Shown piece after piece: positions 24,726 to 32,808 of a stretch of DNA of 47,036 nt. The stretch comes from Candidatus Rokuibacteriota bacterium (GTDB lineage Bacteria; Methylomirabilota; Methylomirabilia; Rokubacteriales; CSP1-6). The notes below the pieces were generated by a model, which had not been told where the DNA came from, searched no databases, and saw only the letters and a list, made by a program, of their open reading frames with translations. How positions within the stretch are numbered: the first letter of the stretch is position 1; every line of letters begins with the position of its first letter. Location of the stretch: contig JAUSJX010000041.1 of NCBI GenBank assembly GCA_030647435.1, positions 1 through 47,036 on the forward strand, written 5' to 3'. The translations under genes were made by a program, and so were the position numbers.

Positions 24726-25121
24726 ATGAGCGACCTGACCTCGTCACTCGCGGCGCTGGCCGAGAGGCTCGGCGCGCGTCCAGCGCCCCCACGCGTTCCG
24801 GAAGAGATCGCGGATCGCCCAAGCGCCCCGGGCATGGTCGACCTGTCGGGGATCCTGGCCATGCCGCTCGACCAGTTCGCGCGCGAGGGCCAGGGCCTCG
24901 AGATCCGTGTGGCCTGGCACACCGAGCCGCTCTGGTTCGTGCCTGATGAGCGCGATGCCGCGGCGCTGACGCGCGACGGCGTGGGCCGGGGGCGAGTGTG
25001 GGCGGCGCGCGAGCTGGCAGAACTGCTGGCGCTGTCGGACCAGACGCTCACGGCCGTCCGGACGGTCGCCCTCGCGAAGCGCGCCATCGACGGCGACATC
25101 GTCGAGGTGCGGGGCCGATGA
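24726..25121 (+). CDS. Hypothetical protein, accessory region
   Basis: A 131-residue acidic protein (MSDLTSSLAALAERLGARPA...). The middle (LEIRVAWHTEPLWFVPDERDAAAL) is beta-rich; the end (WAARELAELLALSDQTLTAV) is helical. It resembles small replication-associated proteins that follow primases in ICEs, but no family was recognised. GGAGGAGG lies five bases before ATG 24726. Its stop overlaps the next start (ATGA). Confidence 0.6.
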   Translation: MSDLTSSLAALAERLGARPAPPRVPEEIADRPSAPGMVDLSGILAMPLDQFAREGQGLEIRVAWHTEPLWFVPDERDAAALTRDGVGRGRVWAARELAELLALSDQTLTAVRTVALAKRAIDGDIVEVRGR

Positions 25122-25375
25122 AATCAACCAAGGGCGTGGTCACAGGCCCGGCCAGGTCGACCTGCCCGACCTGCGGGTGCCCGGTCCACCCCCAGCCGCG
25201 GACCTGGGAGGTGATCTGCACCTCCTGCGGCGAGAAGCGGTGGCCCCTCGCGGTCCTCAAGCCCGCGTCGTACGTGTGTGCGCGGTGTCGGGTGACGTCG
25301 CCGGAGAAGCGGGCGGCGGCGCGGGCGGCCGGCCGGAAGTCGGCGGAGTCCCGCCGGAAGCGAGCTCGGCGTTGA
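25118..25375 (+). CDS. Small zinc-ribbon protein
   Basis: An 85-residue basic protein with three Cys pairs: CPTCGC near the N-terminus, CTSCG in the middle and CARC further on, enough to bind one or two zinc ions. The tail (KRAAARAAGRKSAESRRKRARR) is strongly basic. A nucleic-acid-binding role in the element is likely by type. It is coupled to the preceding gene by a four-base overlap. Confidence 0.6.
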   Translation: MKSTKGVVTGPARSTCPTCGCPVHPQPRTWEVICTSCGEKRWPLAVLKPASYVCARCRVTSPEKRAAARAAGRKSAESRRKRARR

Positions 25376-25504
25376 TCTACGTTCCCTGGGGGCGGTTCTG
25401 TCCGCGGGGGCGGTCTCCGCCATGGCCGGCGCCCTCGGAGTCGCCCTGAGGCGACGCGCGGCAACGGCAAGGTCATTCCACCATTCACAGCGAAGGAGGA
25501 GACG

Positions 25505-25696
25505 ATGGCGAAGACCAAGGCGAAAGGGAAGTCGAGGCCGCCGAAGAAGGTCCCGTTCGGCGGGTACGAAGTCTGCTTCAAGGGGTGCACGGACACGCTG
25601 GAGTCGCTGTTCGGCAGCGCTCCGATGCCGCCGTCCGGCATGACGAAGCGGCTCTGGGAGTACGTGAAGCGGCACCGCCTCGCGACGAAGGGGTAA
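25505..25696 (+). CDS. Short SWIB-domain-like protein
   Basis: A 63-residue protein. Its end (MTKRLWEYVKRHRLATKG) matches the first helix-strand part of the SWIB/MDM2 domain (typically T-K-x-L-W-x-Y-I-K-x-x-x-L). The rest of that domain is missing, so this is a truncated or minimal form. The start is Lys-rich and disordered. GAAGGAGGAGACG gives a very strong ribosome site at ATG 25505. It is the last plus-strand gene before the oppositely oriented defence operon. The 129-base gap before it (25376-25504) holds no gene. Confidence 0.6.
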   Translation: MAKTKAKGKSRPPKKVPFGGYEVCFKGCTDTLESLFGSAPMPPSGMTKRLWEYVKRHRLATKG

Positions 25697-25710
25697 GGCG
25701 GCACGCACGC

Positions 25711-25763
25711 CAGGGTGGCGAGTAGCAATATCGCCGGATCATCGAAAGCTCCCCGCCACCCTG
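25711..25763. terminator. Possible hairpin between convergent operons
   Basis: CAGGGTGGCG at 25711-25720 is exactly inverted at 25754-25763, with a 33-base loop. It lies in the 389-base gap (25697-26085) between the plus-strand segment and the end of the minus-strand operon, a natural place for termination, but the long loop and absent T run make this weak. The rest of the gap shows no supported gene. Confidence 0.3.
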
Positions 25764-26085
25764 CGCTGCCGCGGCTATGACCTGGATCATTCGGGCTCGA
25801 GCATCCAGAACAACCCATGGGTGACCTTCAGCTCTCTCTCCCACGGGTGTCTATCGGACTAGCAGCTTCTCTCATCGAGGCGGAGGTCCTGCGCCGCTGA
25901 AGTCACGGTTTCGCCCATCAGCGGCGCGATTCCAACCGCCAGCTTAGTGAGCCAAAGGCTTCCGGTCGATCGTGGACGATGTGCATCGAGCGCATCGGCA
26001 TGAGCAGCGATCCCTTCTCGACGTCGGTGGCGGTCGAGCATCACAACCGGCCCCGGCGCGGCCAAGACGAAGCGTCGCCACGCGA

Positions 26086-26889
26086 TCACAGACACGATGC
26101 CTTCCGAAAAACTTTCGCGCGATGCCATAGGAGGTACCGCTCGTGAGCGTGGTGGAGGCCGCGTACCTTCAACGGGAGTTCGAGTCCAAGGATCGCCCGG
26201 GCGTCGGCTGGGAGCACATTGGAGAGCAGCACGGAGCCGTCTTCCGCGACGCTGATGAAACCAGCATCGAAGACGGCATCGAGGTGCGGTGCGAGAAGGA
26301 ACCCATTGAAGACGTCAAGGCGTTCGGCGTCGCTCCCGCAGTCAACCCATGGTTTGATGTGGCTCGCGCGAAGTAGATCGGGCATCGAGAGGCCCGTGAT
26401 CGCGCAAGAGCCGTCCCAGTATTCGAGCAGACCCCGACGGAAGATGTCCTGGCCTATCCGCTGAAGCACCAGGCGCTCAGCCTCCGTCGATCGCGGGAGA
26501 CGCGAGGTCTGGCCTTCGAAGACGTGAAGGAGCTCGTCGGGCAACGTTCGGGCGAGCTGGAACGCACGGCGCAGCAGGCGATGGAGCGCTTGAATGTCGC
26601 CGACGCTGCGAGCGCCGCCGGCGCCGTTCGGAAGCGGGTTGGTGAATGCCACGCCAAGCCCGGCCAGCGCGTCGAGGACGTTCGCTCGCGACAAGGCGAC
26701 CAGGAACAACGGCTCGCCAACGCTCGTAAGCCAGATTCGCATCGAGGTTTGGCTGCTGCCGAAGCTCAGCCAGTCTCCGTCGGGCGACCGCTCAAGATCG
26801 AAGCCGTTGTCGCTGGCTGCCTTCTCCAGACGGGTAATCGTGACCGCGGTCAGCATCAACGGCCCCGGCCGAGTCTCTTTCGTAGCCAT
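26086..26889 (-). CDS. HNH endonuclease (second nuclease of the defence operon)
   Basis: A 267-residue protein with a C-terminal HNH nuclease domain of the type common beside restriction systems: SCAITGLSMPDLLRASHIKP (C162, H177), then DVFNGFLLAPHLDAVFD (N195, H202). The segment QRIGQDIFRRGLLEYWDG just before it is typical of this HNH subfamily. The N-terminal 130 residues are a separate sensor-like region (DGDWLSFGSSQTSMRIWL). ATG 26889 overlaps the upstream HNH gene by 34 bases; a second Met at 26856 would start at the end of that gene. It is the last gene of the minus-strand operon. Confidence 0.82.
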   Translation of the reverse strand: MATKETRPGPLMLTAVTITRLEKAASDNGFDLERSPDGDWLSFGSSQTSMRIWLTSVGEPLFLVALSRANVLDALAGLGVAFTNPLPNGAGGARSVGDIQALHRLLRRAFQLARTLPDELLHVFEGQTSRLPRSTEAERLVLQRIGQDIFRRGLLEYWDGSCAITGLSMPDLLRASHIKPWVDCGSDAERLDVFNGFLLAPHLDAVFDAGFISVAEDGSVLLSNVLPADARAILGLELPLKVRGLHHAHERYLLWHRAKVFRKASCL

Positions 26890-27617
26890 GCCACTCGAAT
26901 GCTGACGAATCCGGGCAGCGGGTTCTGCGCGAGCATCTCATTCGCCCGCTCCTCCCGGGCCTCCCTCGTCGCGGTGCTGTCCTCGAAGTCTCGCTCCAGC
27001 CGCGACCGCTCCCTATCGAGCGCCGCAGCGCGCGCGGCGACGAGTGTCGGGTGGTTCAGGTTCAGGATCGCCCGCCGCGTTCGGTTGCCATTCTGGCGGT
27101 CGTCGAGCGCAAGCTCGAGGGCCCTCCGAACTGCGTCGTCTAAGGCAAGATCTTTCCTGACGTAGATGTCGCCGCGGCTCGTGAAGCCGACGAGATCCTC
27201 GTACCGGAGGTCGGTCGGCCATGGCAGATGTGGATCGGTGTCGCCCCACCGAAGCGCTCGCTCACCCTTGGCGGCGTCGCAGGTTTCGGCCGATGGACAG
27301 GACAGATAGAGGTTCCTCCAGTGGAGCGCATGCTCCGGATGAACGCTCAGCGGGCGCCAGTGGTCGATGCGCGGCGTCGGGTTGCCCTCGTCGATCGGGC
27401 GCTCGCAGAAGACGCAGATGGAGCGCTGCTCGTGGTACATGACCACGCGGAGCTTCCGCTTGTCGAGTTGGTCGAATCTCGCGCGCGCGCGCGCGGAGCG
27501 CTCGGCTTCTGGTGGAAGGGCGGCAAGGTAGTTGCGTTCGGCATCGCGGAGGCTGCACGGCGTGTGACCATCCTGAGAGACGTCGGCCGGAGGCCAGGGC
27601 TTGGAGACGCCTCGCAT
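26856..27617 (-). CDS. ptuB: PtuB-like HNH nuclease (TIGR02646 type)
   Basis: A 253-residue nuclease resembling PtuB of Septu anti-phage systems and other TIGR02646 proteins that accompany SMC/Rad50-like ATPases. Visible are the zinc Cys pair ICVFCERPI (C68, C71), the catalytic PRIDHWRP (D85, H86), LHWRNLYLSC (N102, C107) and CDAAKG (C113). In Septu, PtuA ATPase and PtuB nuclease form one complex that degrades DNA when a phage infects. It sits immediately after the ATPase stop (27617/27618), so the two genes are adjacent without a gap. Confidence 0.82.
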   Translation of the reverse strand: MRGVSKPWPPADVSQDGHTPCSLRDAERNYLAALPPEAERSARARARFDQLDKRKLRVVMYHEQRSICVFCERPIDEGNPTPRIDHWRPLSVHPEHALHWRNLYLSCPSAETCDAAKGERALRWGDTDPHLPWPTDLRYEDLVGFTSRGDIYVRKDLALDDAVRRALELALDDRQNGNRTRRAILNLNHPTLVAARAAALDRERSRLERDFEDSTATREAREERANEMLAQNPLPGFVSIRVAWLRKRLGRGR

Positions 27618-28862
27618 CTACTCCCCCCAGCCCATGAAGCCCCTGACCCGAATGAGCGTAGGGTCAGTCTCGCCCCAACGAGCCGCGAGGATTGCATAGA
27701 GCCGCTCGGCCTCGGCGCGGTCGCCGCGGTCGATGGCATCGTGGAGATCGCGGAGCGCGCGAGTGCCCTCCTCGCCTCGGTCGTCGGTGCGCATTAGGTC
27801 TCGGAGGATGGCGTTGCTGTCCCGACCCTGCACGAACACGTCGTGGTCTTGCAGCGTCCCGTCGACGAGCCGGCGCACCTGACGGTTCTCCGCACTGCTT
27901 AAGACCTGCGGCGAATGCGTGGTCACGACGAGCTGCAGCCTCGGGAAGGCCGTGCGCAGGCCGGCGAGCGCCACGCGCTGCCACCGCGGGTGGAGGTGGA
28001 GATCGATCTCGTCGATGAGCACTACGCCTTCCAAGCGCTGCGGCGCGTCGGCGCCGTCGATCTCGTTCAGCATGACGGCCCGTCGGGCGATATCGGCCAC
28101 GAGGGCGATGAATGCGTGGTACCCATCGGAAAGCTCGGACCATGGGGCCACGTGGCCGGCTTCGAAGCGCACCATCGGGCTCTGCTCCACCGGGTCGTAC
28201 CAGGCGTTGACCACGCCCGGCGTGGCTCGGACCGCTGCCTCCATCACAGCCTTATCGAAGAAGCGCTCCGGTTCTCCTTGTCGCTGCCGGGCCACGTCCC
28301 CAAGCATCTCGTCCTGGAGCCACTGGAGCAGCTGCGCCTCGTCAAGCCTCGGGTCGAGCGAGGAGGCGTAGGCTTCCCAGCGGTCCCGTACGCGCTCGTC
28401 CCGGAGGGGTCGCCCGCGGCTGCGCTGCATGCGATCGACGCCGTACCAGGCGAACAGGGGCCACCGGTCTCCGGGGACGCGGACCTTCTCTATGGCCTCA
28501 AGAATCGGACGGTGCCGATTCGTGCTCCGACCCGACGCAGGCTGGACGGTGGTGGACCACTCAACGGATTCGACCTCGCCCACGGCCGCCGTCCATGTCA
28601 CCGTGCAGCGGCCGACCGGTTCGCGCCGGCCCTTCTCATCGAGCGTGCGCTTCCTGGGATCGCGGCGGGCATCGAGCTTGAGCGTCTTCGGCGACCCCTT
28701 CTGGACCACGGCAAGGCCCATCGCCAGGGCCGTGAGCAGTGCGGTCTTGCCGCCACCGTTCTCGGCGAAGAAGACGGTGACGTCCTCTTCCAGCGGAAGC
28801 TCGAGCGTCTCGAAGCAGCGGTAGTTCTCGACCCGGAGATGGCTGAGCCGAAACTGGGTCAT
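27618..28862 (-). CDS. ptuA: PtuA-like AAA/ABC-type ATPase
   Basis: A 414-residue ATPase of the RecF/SMC-like (AAA_21/AAA_15) class. Walker A is AENGGGKTALL (residues 33-43), an ABC-like signature LSDGYHAF lies at 244-251, Walker B is VVLIDEIDLHLHP (280-292), and the switch His is in TTHSPQVL (314-321). There is no long coiled coil, as in PtuA. The tail contains a region of charged helices (residues 340-414). Next to a TIGR02646 HNH gene this is the Septu arrangement. Its ATG overlaps the methyltransferase stop (ATGA at 28859-28862). Confidence 0.82.
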   Translation of the reverse strand: MTQFRLSHLRVENYRCFETLELPLEEDVTVFFAENGGGKTALLTALAMGLAVVQKGSPKTLKLDARRDPRKRTLDEKGRREPVGRCTVTWTAAVGEVESVEWSTTVQPASGRSTNRHRPILEAIEKVRVPGDRWPLFAWYGVDRMQRSRGRPLRDERVRDRWEAYASSLDPRLDEAQLLQWLQDEMLGDVARQRQGEPERFFDKAVMEAAVRATPGVVNAWYDPVEQSPMVRFEAGHVAPWSELSDGYHAFIALVADIARRAVMLNEIDGADAPQRLEGVVLIDEIDLHLHPRWQRVALAGLRTAFPRLQLVVTTHSPQVLSSAENRQVRRLVDGTLQDHDVFVQGRDSNAILRDLMRTDDRGEEGTRALRDLHDAIDRGDRAEAERLYAILAARWGETDPTLIRVRGFMGWGE

Positions 28863-31800
28863 GAGGCCCTCGTCGGCGGTCCGAGCGGCGAGACGTAAGA
28901 CCTGCCCGCGGCCGCTGCCCCTGCCAAGGCGTCGTAAACGTCGAGGACCATCCGCTTCGTTCGGTACTCGCCGTAGGCGCGTTCATCGGATCGGGCGAGG
29001 ACGGGAAAGGTGTCGAGGATGTAGCCGGCATCGTCCGGCGGGATGCTGTAGAGGTGGAAGAAGGCCGCGTCGAGCTCGCACTGGAGTTGGAAGCGGCGCT
29101 CGGGGTCCCAGATGTAGGGTGGCCCGTCGTCGCCGCAGTCCTCGGCGAACGGCTTGAGGTCCCAGGCGGTGTAGGTGAGTTCAAGGACGCGAGGAAGGAA
29201 CCAGTCGCGGAGCGCCTGGGCAACATTCCAGGGGCAGCATGTGGGATAGATGGAAGGCGGCAACACAGGTAGTTGCTTCAGGTAGCTGTAGGTGAGGTGG
29301 GTACCCCCGACCTTCTGACGCGCAGCATAGTCGAAGCAAAGGCTCGCCAAGTTCGCGCAGAGGCATGCAACGGTGTGCGCGTCAGGTGTCGGAAACATGA
29401 GCGGCAATGTATGCCCAACTCCAACCCGCGGGATCACGCACGCGATGACTGTCCGGACCTTTTCGGTACCCGTGATGTCTCGCCACCCGAGCAGCCACCC
29501 CCGATCCGAGACACCCTCCAGCCTCGACTCAATCTCGGTCTGCGTGACCCAGTACCTCGCGAGCGTCACTCGCCGGGGGTTTGCGTGGGCCGCATCGTCG
29601 AGTTCGGGGAGCTTTCCCTGGTTCGACTGTGCTTCCGTTTGCCCCTCGTAGGTGCCAAAACGGTGGTCGAAATTGTGGATCATCTTCGCTTCGTAAAGCG
29701 GCAGCATGACCTCACGGTCCTTGACGAAGCGGTTGCCCTGGGGCGTCCAGCCGGCAGCGACAAGCTCTCCCCGCGTGCGGAAGAGGGCTGCGTCGGACGC
29801 CATGTTGAAAAGTCCTTGCATGAAACGCAGACCCCAAGGATTGCCGTCTGGATCGCCCTCACGCCAAAGCACGTTCGTGCGGCTGTAGAGCGCAAGATTC
29901 ATCTCGGCGTCGCGGCGCCACCTGAAAGTGGGACAGGTGTGCGTATTGGGGTTGAGCGTCGCGAAGTCGGCGGGAGCAAGAGCAAAGTGGCGTTCTTCAT
30001 CGTCGAGATCGAGAACGCGTCGCGCGTAGAACACAAGGTCAGCGCGCTCGGCCTCGCCGATTGTTAGCAGCACGAAGCGGTACGCGTGATGAAGCCCCTT
30101 GAACACGAGGCCTTCGTTCTCGAAGTGGTAGATGCTAGCGAGGACCCTACGGTCTAGGAGGGCCTGGAAGTACTCCTTGGTCATATCGTCGGTTGCAATG
30201 CCGCTCGGCACGATGAAGCCGGCCCGGCCGTGCGGCGCAAGCACACCCCAGTTGTGCTCCGCAAATAGCGGGTAGGTATTGATGCGCCCGCGAGCGCAAA
30301 GCGGAAAGCGGCCACTGCTGCGGGCGAAGTGCATCTCGCCCTGGGCCTTTCGCTTCGCGAGTTGCCATTCCTCCCAGAGTTGGGGACTTGTTACCGGAAG
30401 CGCTGCGATCAGATCCTTGCGTATTGCGGCGTTTTGAGCATCGGCGATTGATGGCTCTCGCCTAGCGAAGAATTCTTGTTCCTTCAACTCGATGTGTTCC
30501 CATGGAGGGTTCCCCAGCACGACGTCGAAACCGCCCCGCGCGAACACGTGCGGAAACGCAAGTTCCCAATGGAAGAGCACGTAGTCCTCGGCGATATGTC
30601 GCGTCGTTTCGACAAGCACTTCGGACGGCGGCGCCTCTTTGTCGCGGAGCGCGAGCCACGTGGCCGTGGTCGGCGCGGTCTCGACAACCGGGCCGGGCTT
30701 GTCCTTGGGCCAGAGGAAGGCGGCGCACCAAGCGTCGGCCACGAGCTTCTCGTGCTCGTAGGCTTGCGAGCCGAGGAGCGCCTTCCATTGGCACTCCTTC
30801 TCGGCCAGCGCCGCGACATCGGCGTCGGGGGCCTGTTCGATGGCGCGCATGGCGTCACGCAAGGCGCCCGTCCCGTTTCGTCGCTCAAGGCGAAGGAGCC
30901 GCTGTCCTGCGATTTCTTCCTTGTTGCGTCTCTTGAGCGATGTTGTGACGTTCTTGTCGTCCCCTTCGAGGACGATCCAGGCGGCATCCGGCACCTGATC
31001 GCCCATCAACCCGCGCGTGGTGCCGAGCAGCGCGTTGCCGCGGCGAATATGGCTCTCGAGGAAGGTAAGCGGCAGGCCGGGATCGATGGACTCCATCCAC
31101 AGGCTTACCTTGCATAGCTCGACGGCCAGGGGGTTCATGTCCACCCCGTAGATGCACCGTCGTACCACGTCGCGCAGCGCGCGCTGGTAGTCGTCCGGCG
31201 TCGGGGTTCCCGCTGCGCGGATGCGCGCGACGTGATCGGCGAGACGGCGCGCCGCCGCGAGAAGAAAGTGCCCCGAGCCACACGCCGGATCGACGACCGC
31301 TAGGTCGAGGAGTGCATCGACGGGCCGGTCCGGATGGGCGTCCACGGCGCGCTTCACGACGGGATCGAGGGCGCTCGCGAGCAGTAGCTGCACGAGCTCG
31401 TCGGGCGTGTAGTAACTGCCCGTGGTCTTGCGCGCGTGCCCGCGGCTCTCGTCCGCGCTGGCAAAGGAGAAGGAGCGCCCATCCTTGGTGATCTGGGGGA
31501 CCAGCTCGAGAAGCCCCTCGTATACGTAGCCGAGCTCGTCAGGGCCCATGTCGCGCCAGTTCACGCGCACCAGCCCTGAGGGCTCACGCAGCCAGGCGAG
31601 GTGAAAGAGTGCTCCGAGCAGCGCGCGGTTCTCGAGCATCGCTCCGTCGAGTTCCGGGCATTCTTCCGACGCGAATAGGCCGGCGAGCGCAGGCAGGCCG
31701 AGGCGCGGCTCGCCGGTGGCGAGCCCACGGAAGACGATCTTCACCACCTCCCAGAGATCGCCCTGGCGATCATGGGCGCTCCTGCGGATGGCCCGATCGC

Positions 31801-32806
31801 GAAGGCGCCGGAGCGTGTACCCCTCGGCGTACAGGTGACGGGCTGCGTCGGGCGCGCTCTTCGGGTGGAGGAGGTTCCGCTCCTCGACTGTGAGCAGGAA
31901 GATGAGCCGATAGACGAGCCGGAGAAGCTGCCCGAAGTAGTTGTCCCTCGTGAGATCGCCGGCGTGCAGCGCGGAGCGGAGGCCGGTGTTCGCCGGATGC
32001 GAGAGAAAACCGTGACCGAGGATCTCGAGCGCCCGCTCGAAACCGACGCTCAGCTTCTCCCGTGCCCGAGTCCCTTCCTGCCGCCCCGCCTCGCGCCAGG
32101 CCTCCAGCGGGCACGTGTCGGCGGACTCCTCGGCACGGCCGAAGCGCGACTCATGCACGAGGAGCCAGAGCGCGGCAAAGTCCGGGTACAGGCTCTCGGT
32201 GAAGATCCGGGCGAGGTCGGCCTCGATCCACGCGGGCCGGGTTAGGCTGGCGTTGTCGCGTGCGAGCCGAAGCACGAGCCCGTCCGACGTCAGCCCCCAG
32301 CGTGCAGCGCTGAGGGCGTTGAGGACCTCCTGTAGCAGGCCGAATGCGCTCCGTCTTCTCCTGCCGTCGCCGAGTTCGGGCAACGGAGCGTCCAGCCCCG
32401 CGCCTGCCGGGGCGACGACGATGGGTACCCGATCGCCGAGTGCGAAGAACCGGACCGGGTACACCCGCTCGCCCAGCACCGTTGGATCGGCGCGTACGAT
32501 TGACGTGAAGCCGAACGCGTCGCGCAGGAGTCCTTCGACGAAGCGCTCGGCCAGCGCGAGAGCGTTGCCGCCCGACGCACGACCGGCTTCCAGCTCCTGA
32601 AAGCACGCCTGAGCGATTCGCCAGCTCCGGGCGATCTCGTCGCGCAGGTGAAGGCCCTTCGGAATGCGATAGTCGGCCAAGGCCTGCGCGCTGGCCTCGA
32701 GCTGAGCAAGTTTGCCCAGCCACTCCGCGCCGAGAAGTCCGCCCTCGATGGAGAGGGCATCGAATGCGAGCTGCGCCTCGCGCACGGCGCCCCGCTGGGG
32801 CGCCAT
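28859..32806 (-). CDS. Large adenine-specific DNA methyltransferase (DrmMI / type IIG-like)
   Basis: A 1315-residue protein with an N6-adenine methyltransferase core. A helical N-terminal part (about 1-430) leads into GSYYTPDELV (463-472), SAM motif I VDPACGSGHFLLAA (505-518), the acidic IYGVDMNPLAVELCK (552-566) and catalytic motif IV LGNPPW (764-769). The C-terminal third resembles the target-recognition domain of Eco57I-like and BREX PglX enzymes. No PD-(D/E)XK nuclease motif is visible near the N-terminus, so it may only methylate. Size and place beside a SNF2 helicase fit DrmMI of class 1 DISARM. It likely marks self DNA; that is inference. It starts two bases after the helicase stop. 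Confidence 0.85.
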   Translation of the reverse strand: MAPQRGAVREAQLAFDALSIEGGLLGAEWLGKLAQLEASAQALADYRIPKGLHLRDEIARSWRIAQACFQELEAGRASGGNALALAERFVEGLLRDAFGFTSIVRADPTVLGERVYPVRFFALGDRVPIVVAPAGAGLDAPLPELGDGRRRRSAFGLLQEVLNALSAARWGLTSDGLVLRLARDNASLTRPAWIEADLARIFTESLYPDFAALWLLVHESRFGRAEESADTCPLEAWREAGRQEGTRAREKLSVGFERALEILGHGFLSHPANTGLRSALHAGDLTRDNYFGQLLRLVYRLIFLLTVEERNLLHPKSAPDAARHLYAEGYTLRRLRDRAIRRSAHDRQGDLWEVVKIVFRGLATGEPRLGLPALAGLFASEECPELDGAMLENRALLGALFHLAWLREPSGLVRVNWRDMGPDELGYVYEGLLELVPQITKDGRSFSFASADESRGHARKTTGSYYTPDELVQLLLASALDPVVKRAVDAHPDRPVDALLDLAVVDPACGSGHFLLAAARRLADHVARIRAAGTPTPDDYQRALRDVVRRCIYGVDMNPLAVELCKVSLWMESIDPGLPLTFLESHIRRGNALLGTTRGLMGDQVPDAAWIVLEGDDKNVTTSLKRRNKEEIAGQRLLRLERRNGTGALRDAMRAIEQAPDADVAALAEKECQWKALLGSQAYEHEKLVADAWCAAFLWPKDKPGPVVETAPTTATWLALRDKEAPPSEVLVETTRHIAEDYVLFHWELAFPHVFARGGFDVVLGNPPWEHIELKEQEFFARREPSIADAQNAAIRKDLIAALPVTSPQLWEEWQLAKRKAQGEMHFARSSGRFPLCARGRINTYPLFAEHNWGVLAPHGRAGFIVPSGIATDDMTKEYFQALLDRRVLASIYHFENEGLVFKGLHHAYRFVLLTIGEAERADLVFYARRVLDLDDEERHFALAPADFATLNPNTHTCPTFRWRRDAEMNLALYSRTNVLWREGDPDGNPWGLRFMQGLFNMASDAALFRTRGELVAAGWTPQGNRFVKDREVMLPLYEAKMIHNFDHRFGTYEGQTEAQSNQGKLPELDDAAHANPRRVTLARYWVTQTEIESRLEGVSDRGWLLGWRDITGTEKVRTVIACVIPRVGVGHTLPLMFPTPDAHTVACLCANLASLCFDYAARQKVGGTHLTYSYLKQLPVLPPSIYPTCCPWNVAQALRDWFLPRVLELTYTAWDLKPFAEDCGDDGPPYIWDPERRFQLQCELDAAFFHLYSIPPDDAGYILDTFPVLARSDERAYGEYRTKRMVLDVYDALAGAAAAGRSYVSPLGPPTRAS

Positions 32807-32808
32807 CG

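Noticed and set aside
25859-26128. 89-codon minus-strand frame after the last HNH gene
   Set aside because: It overlaps the HNH C-terminus in another frame, and has no ribosome site or recognisable motif.
28859-32806. BREX PglX
   Set aside because: The methyltransferase resembles PglX in layout, but no PglZ, BrxC/PglY or BrxL gene is present in the operon.
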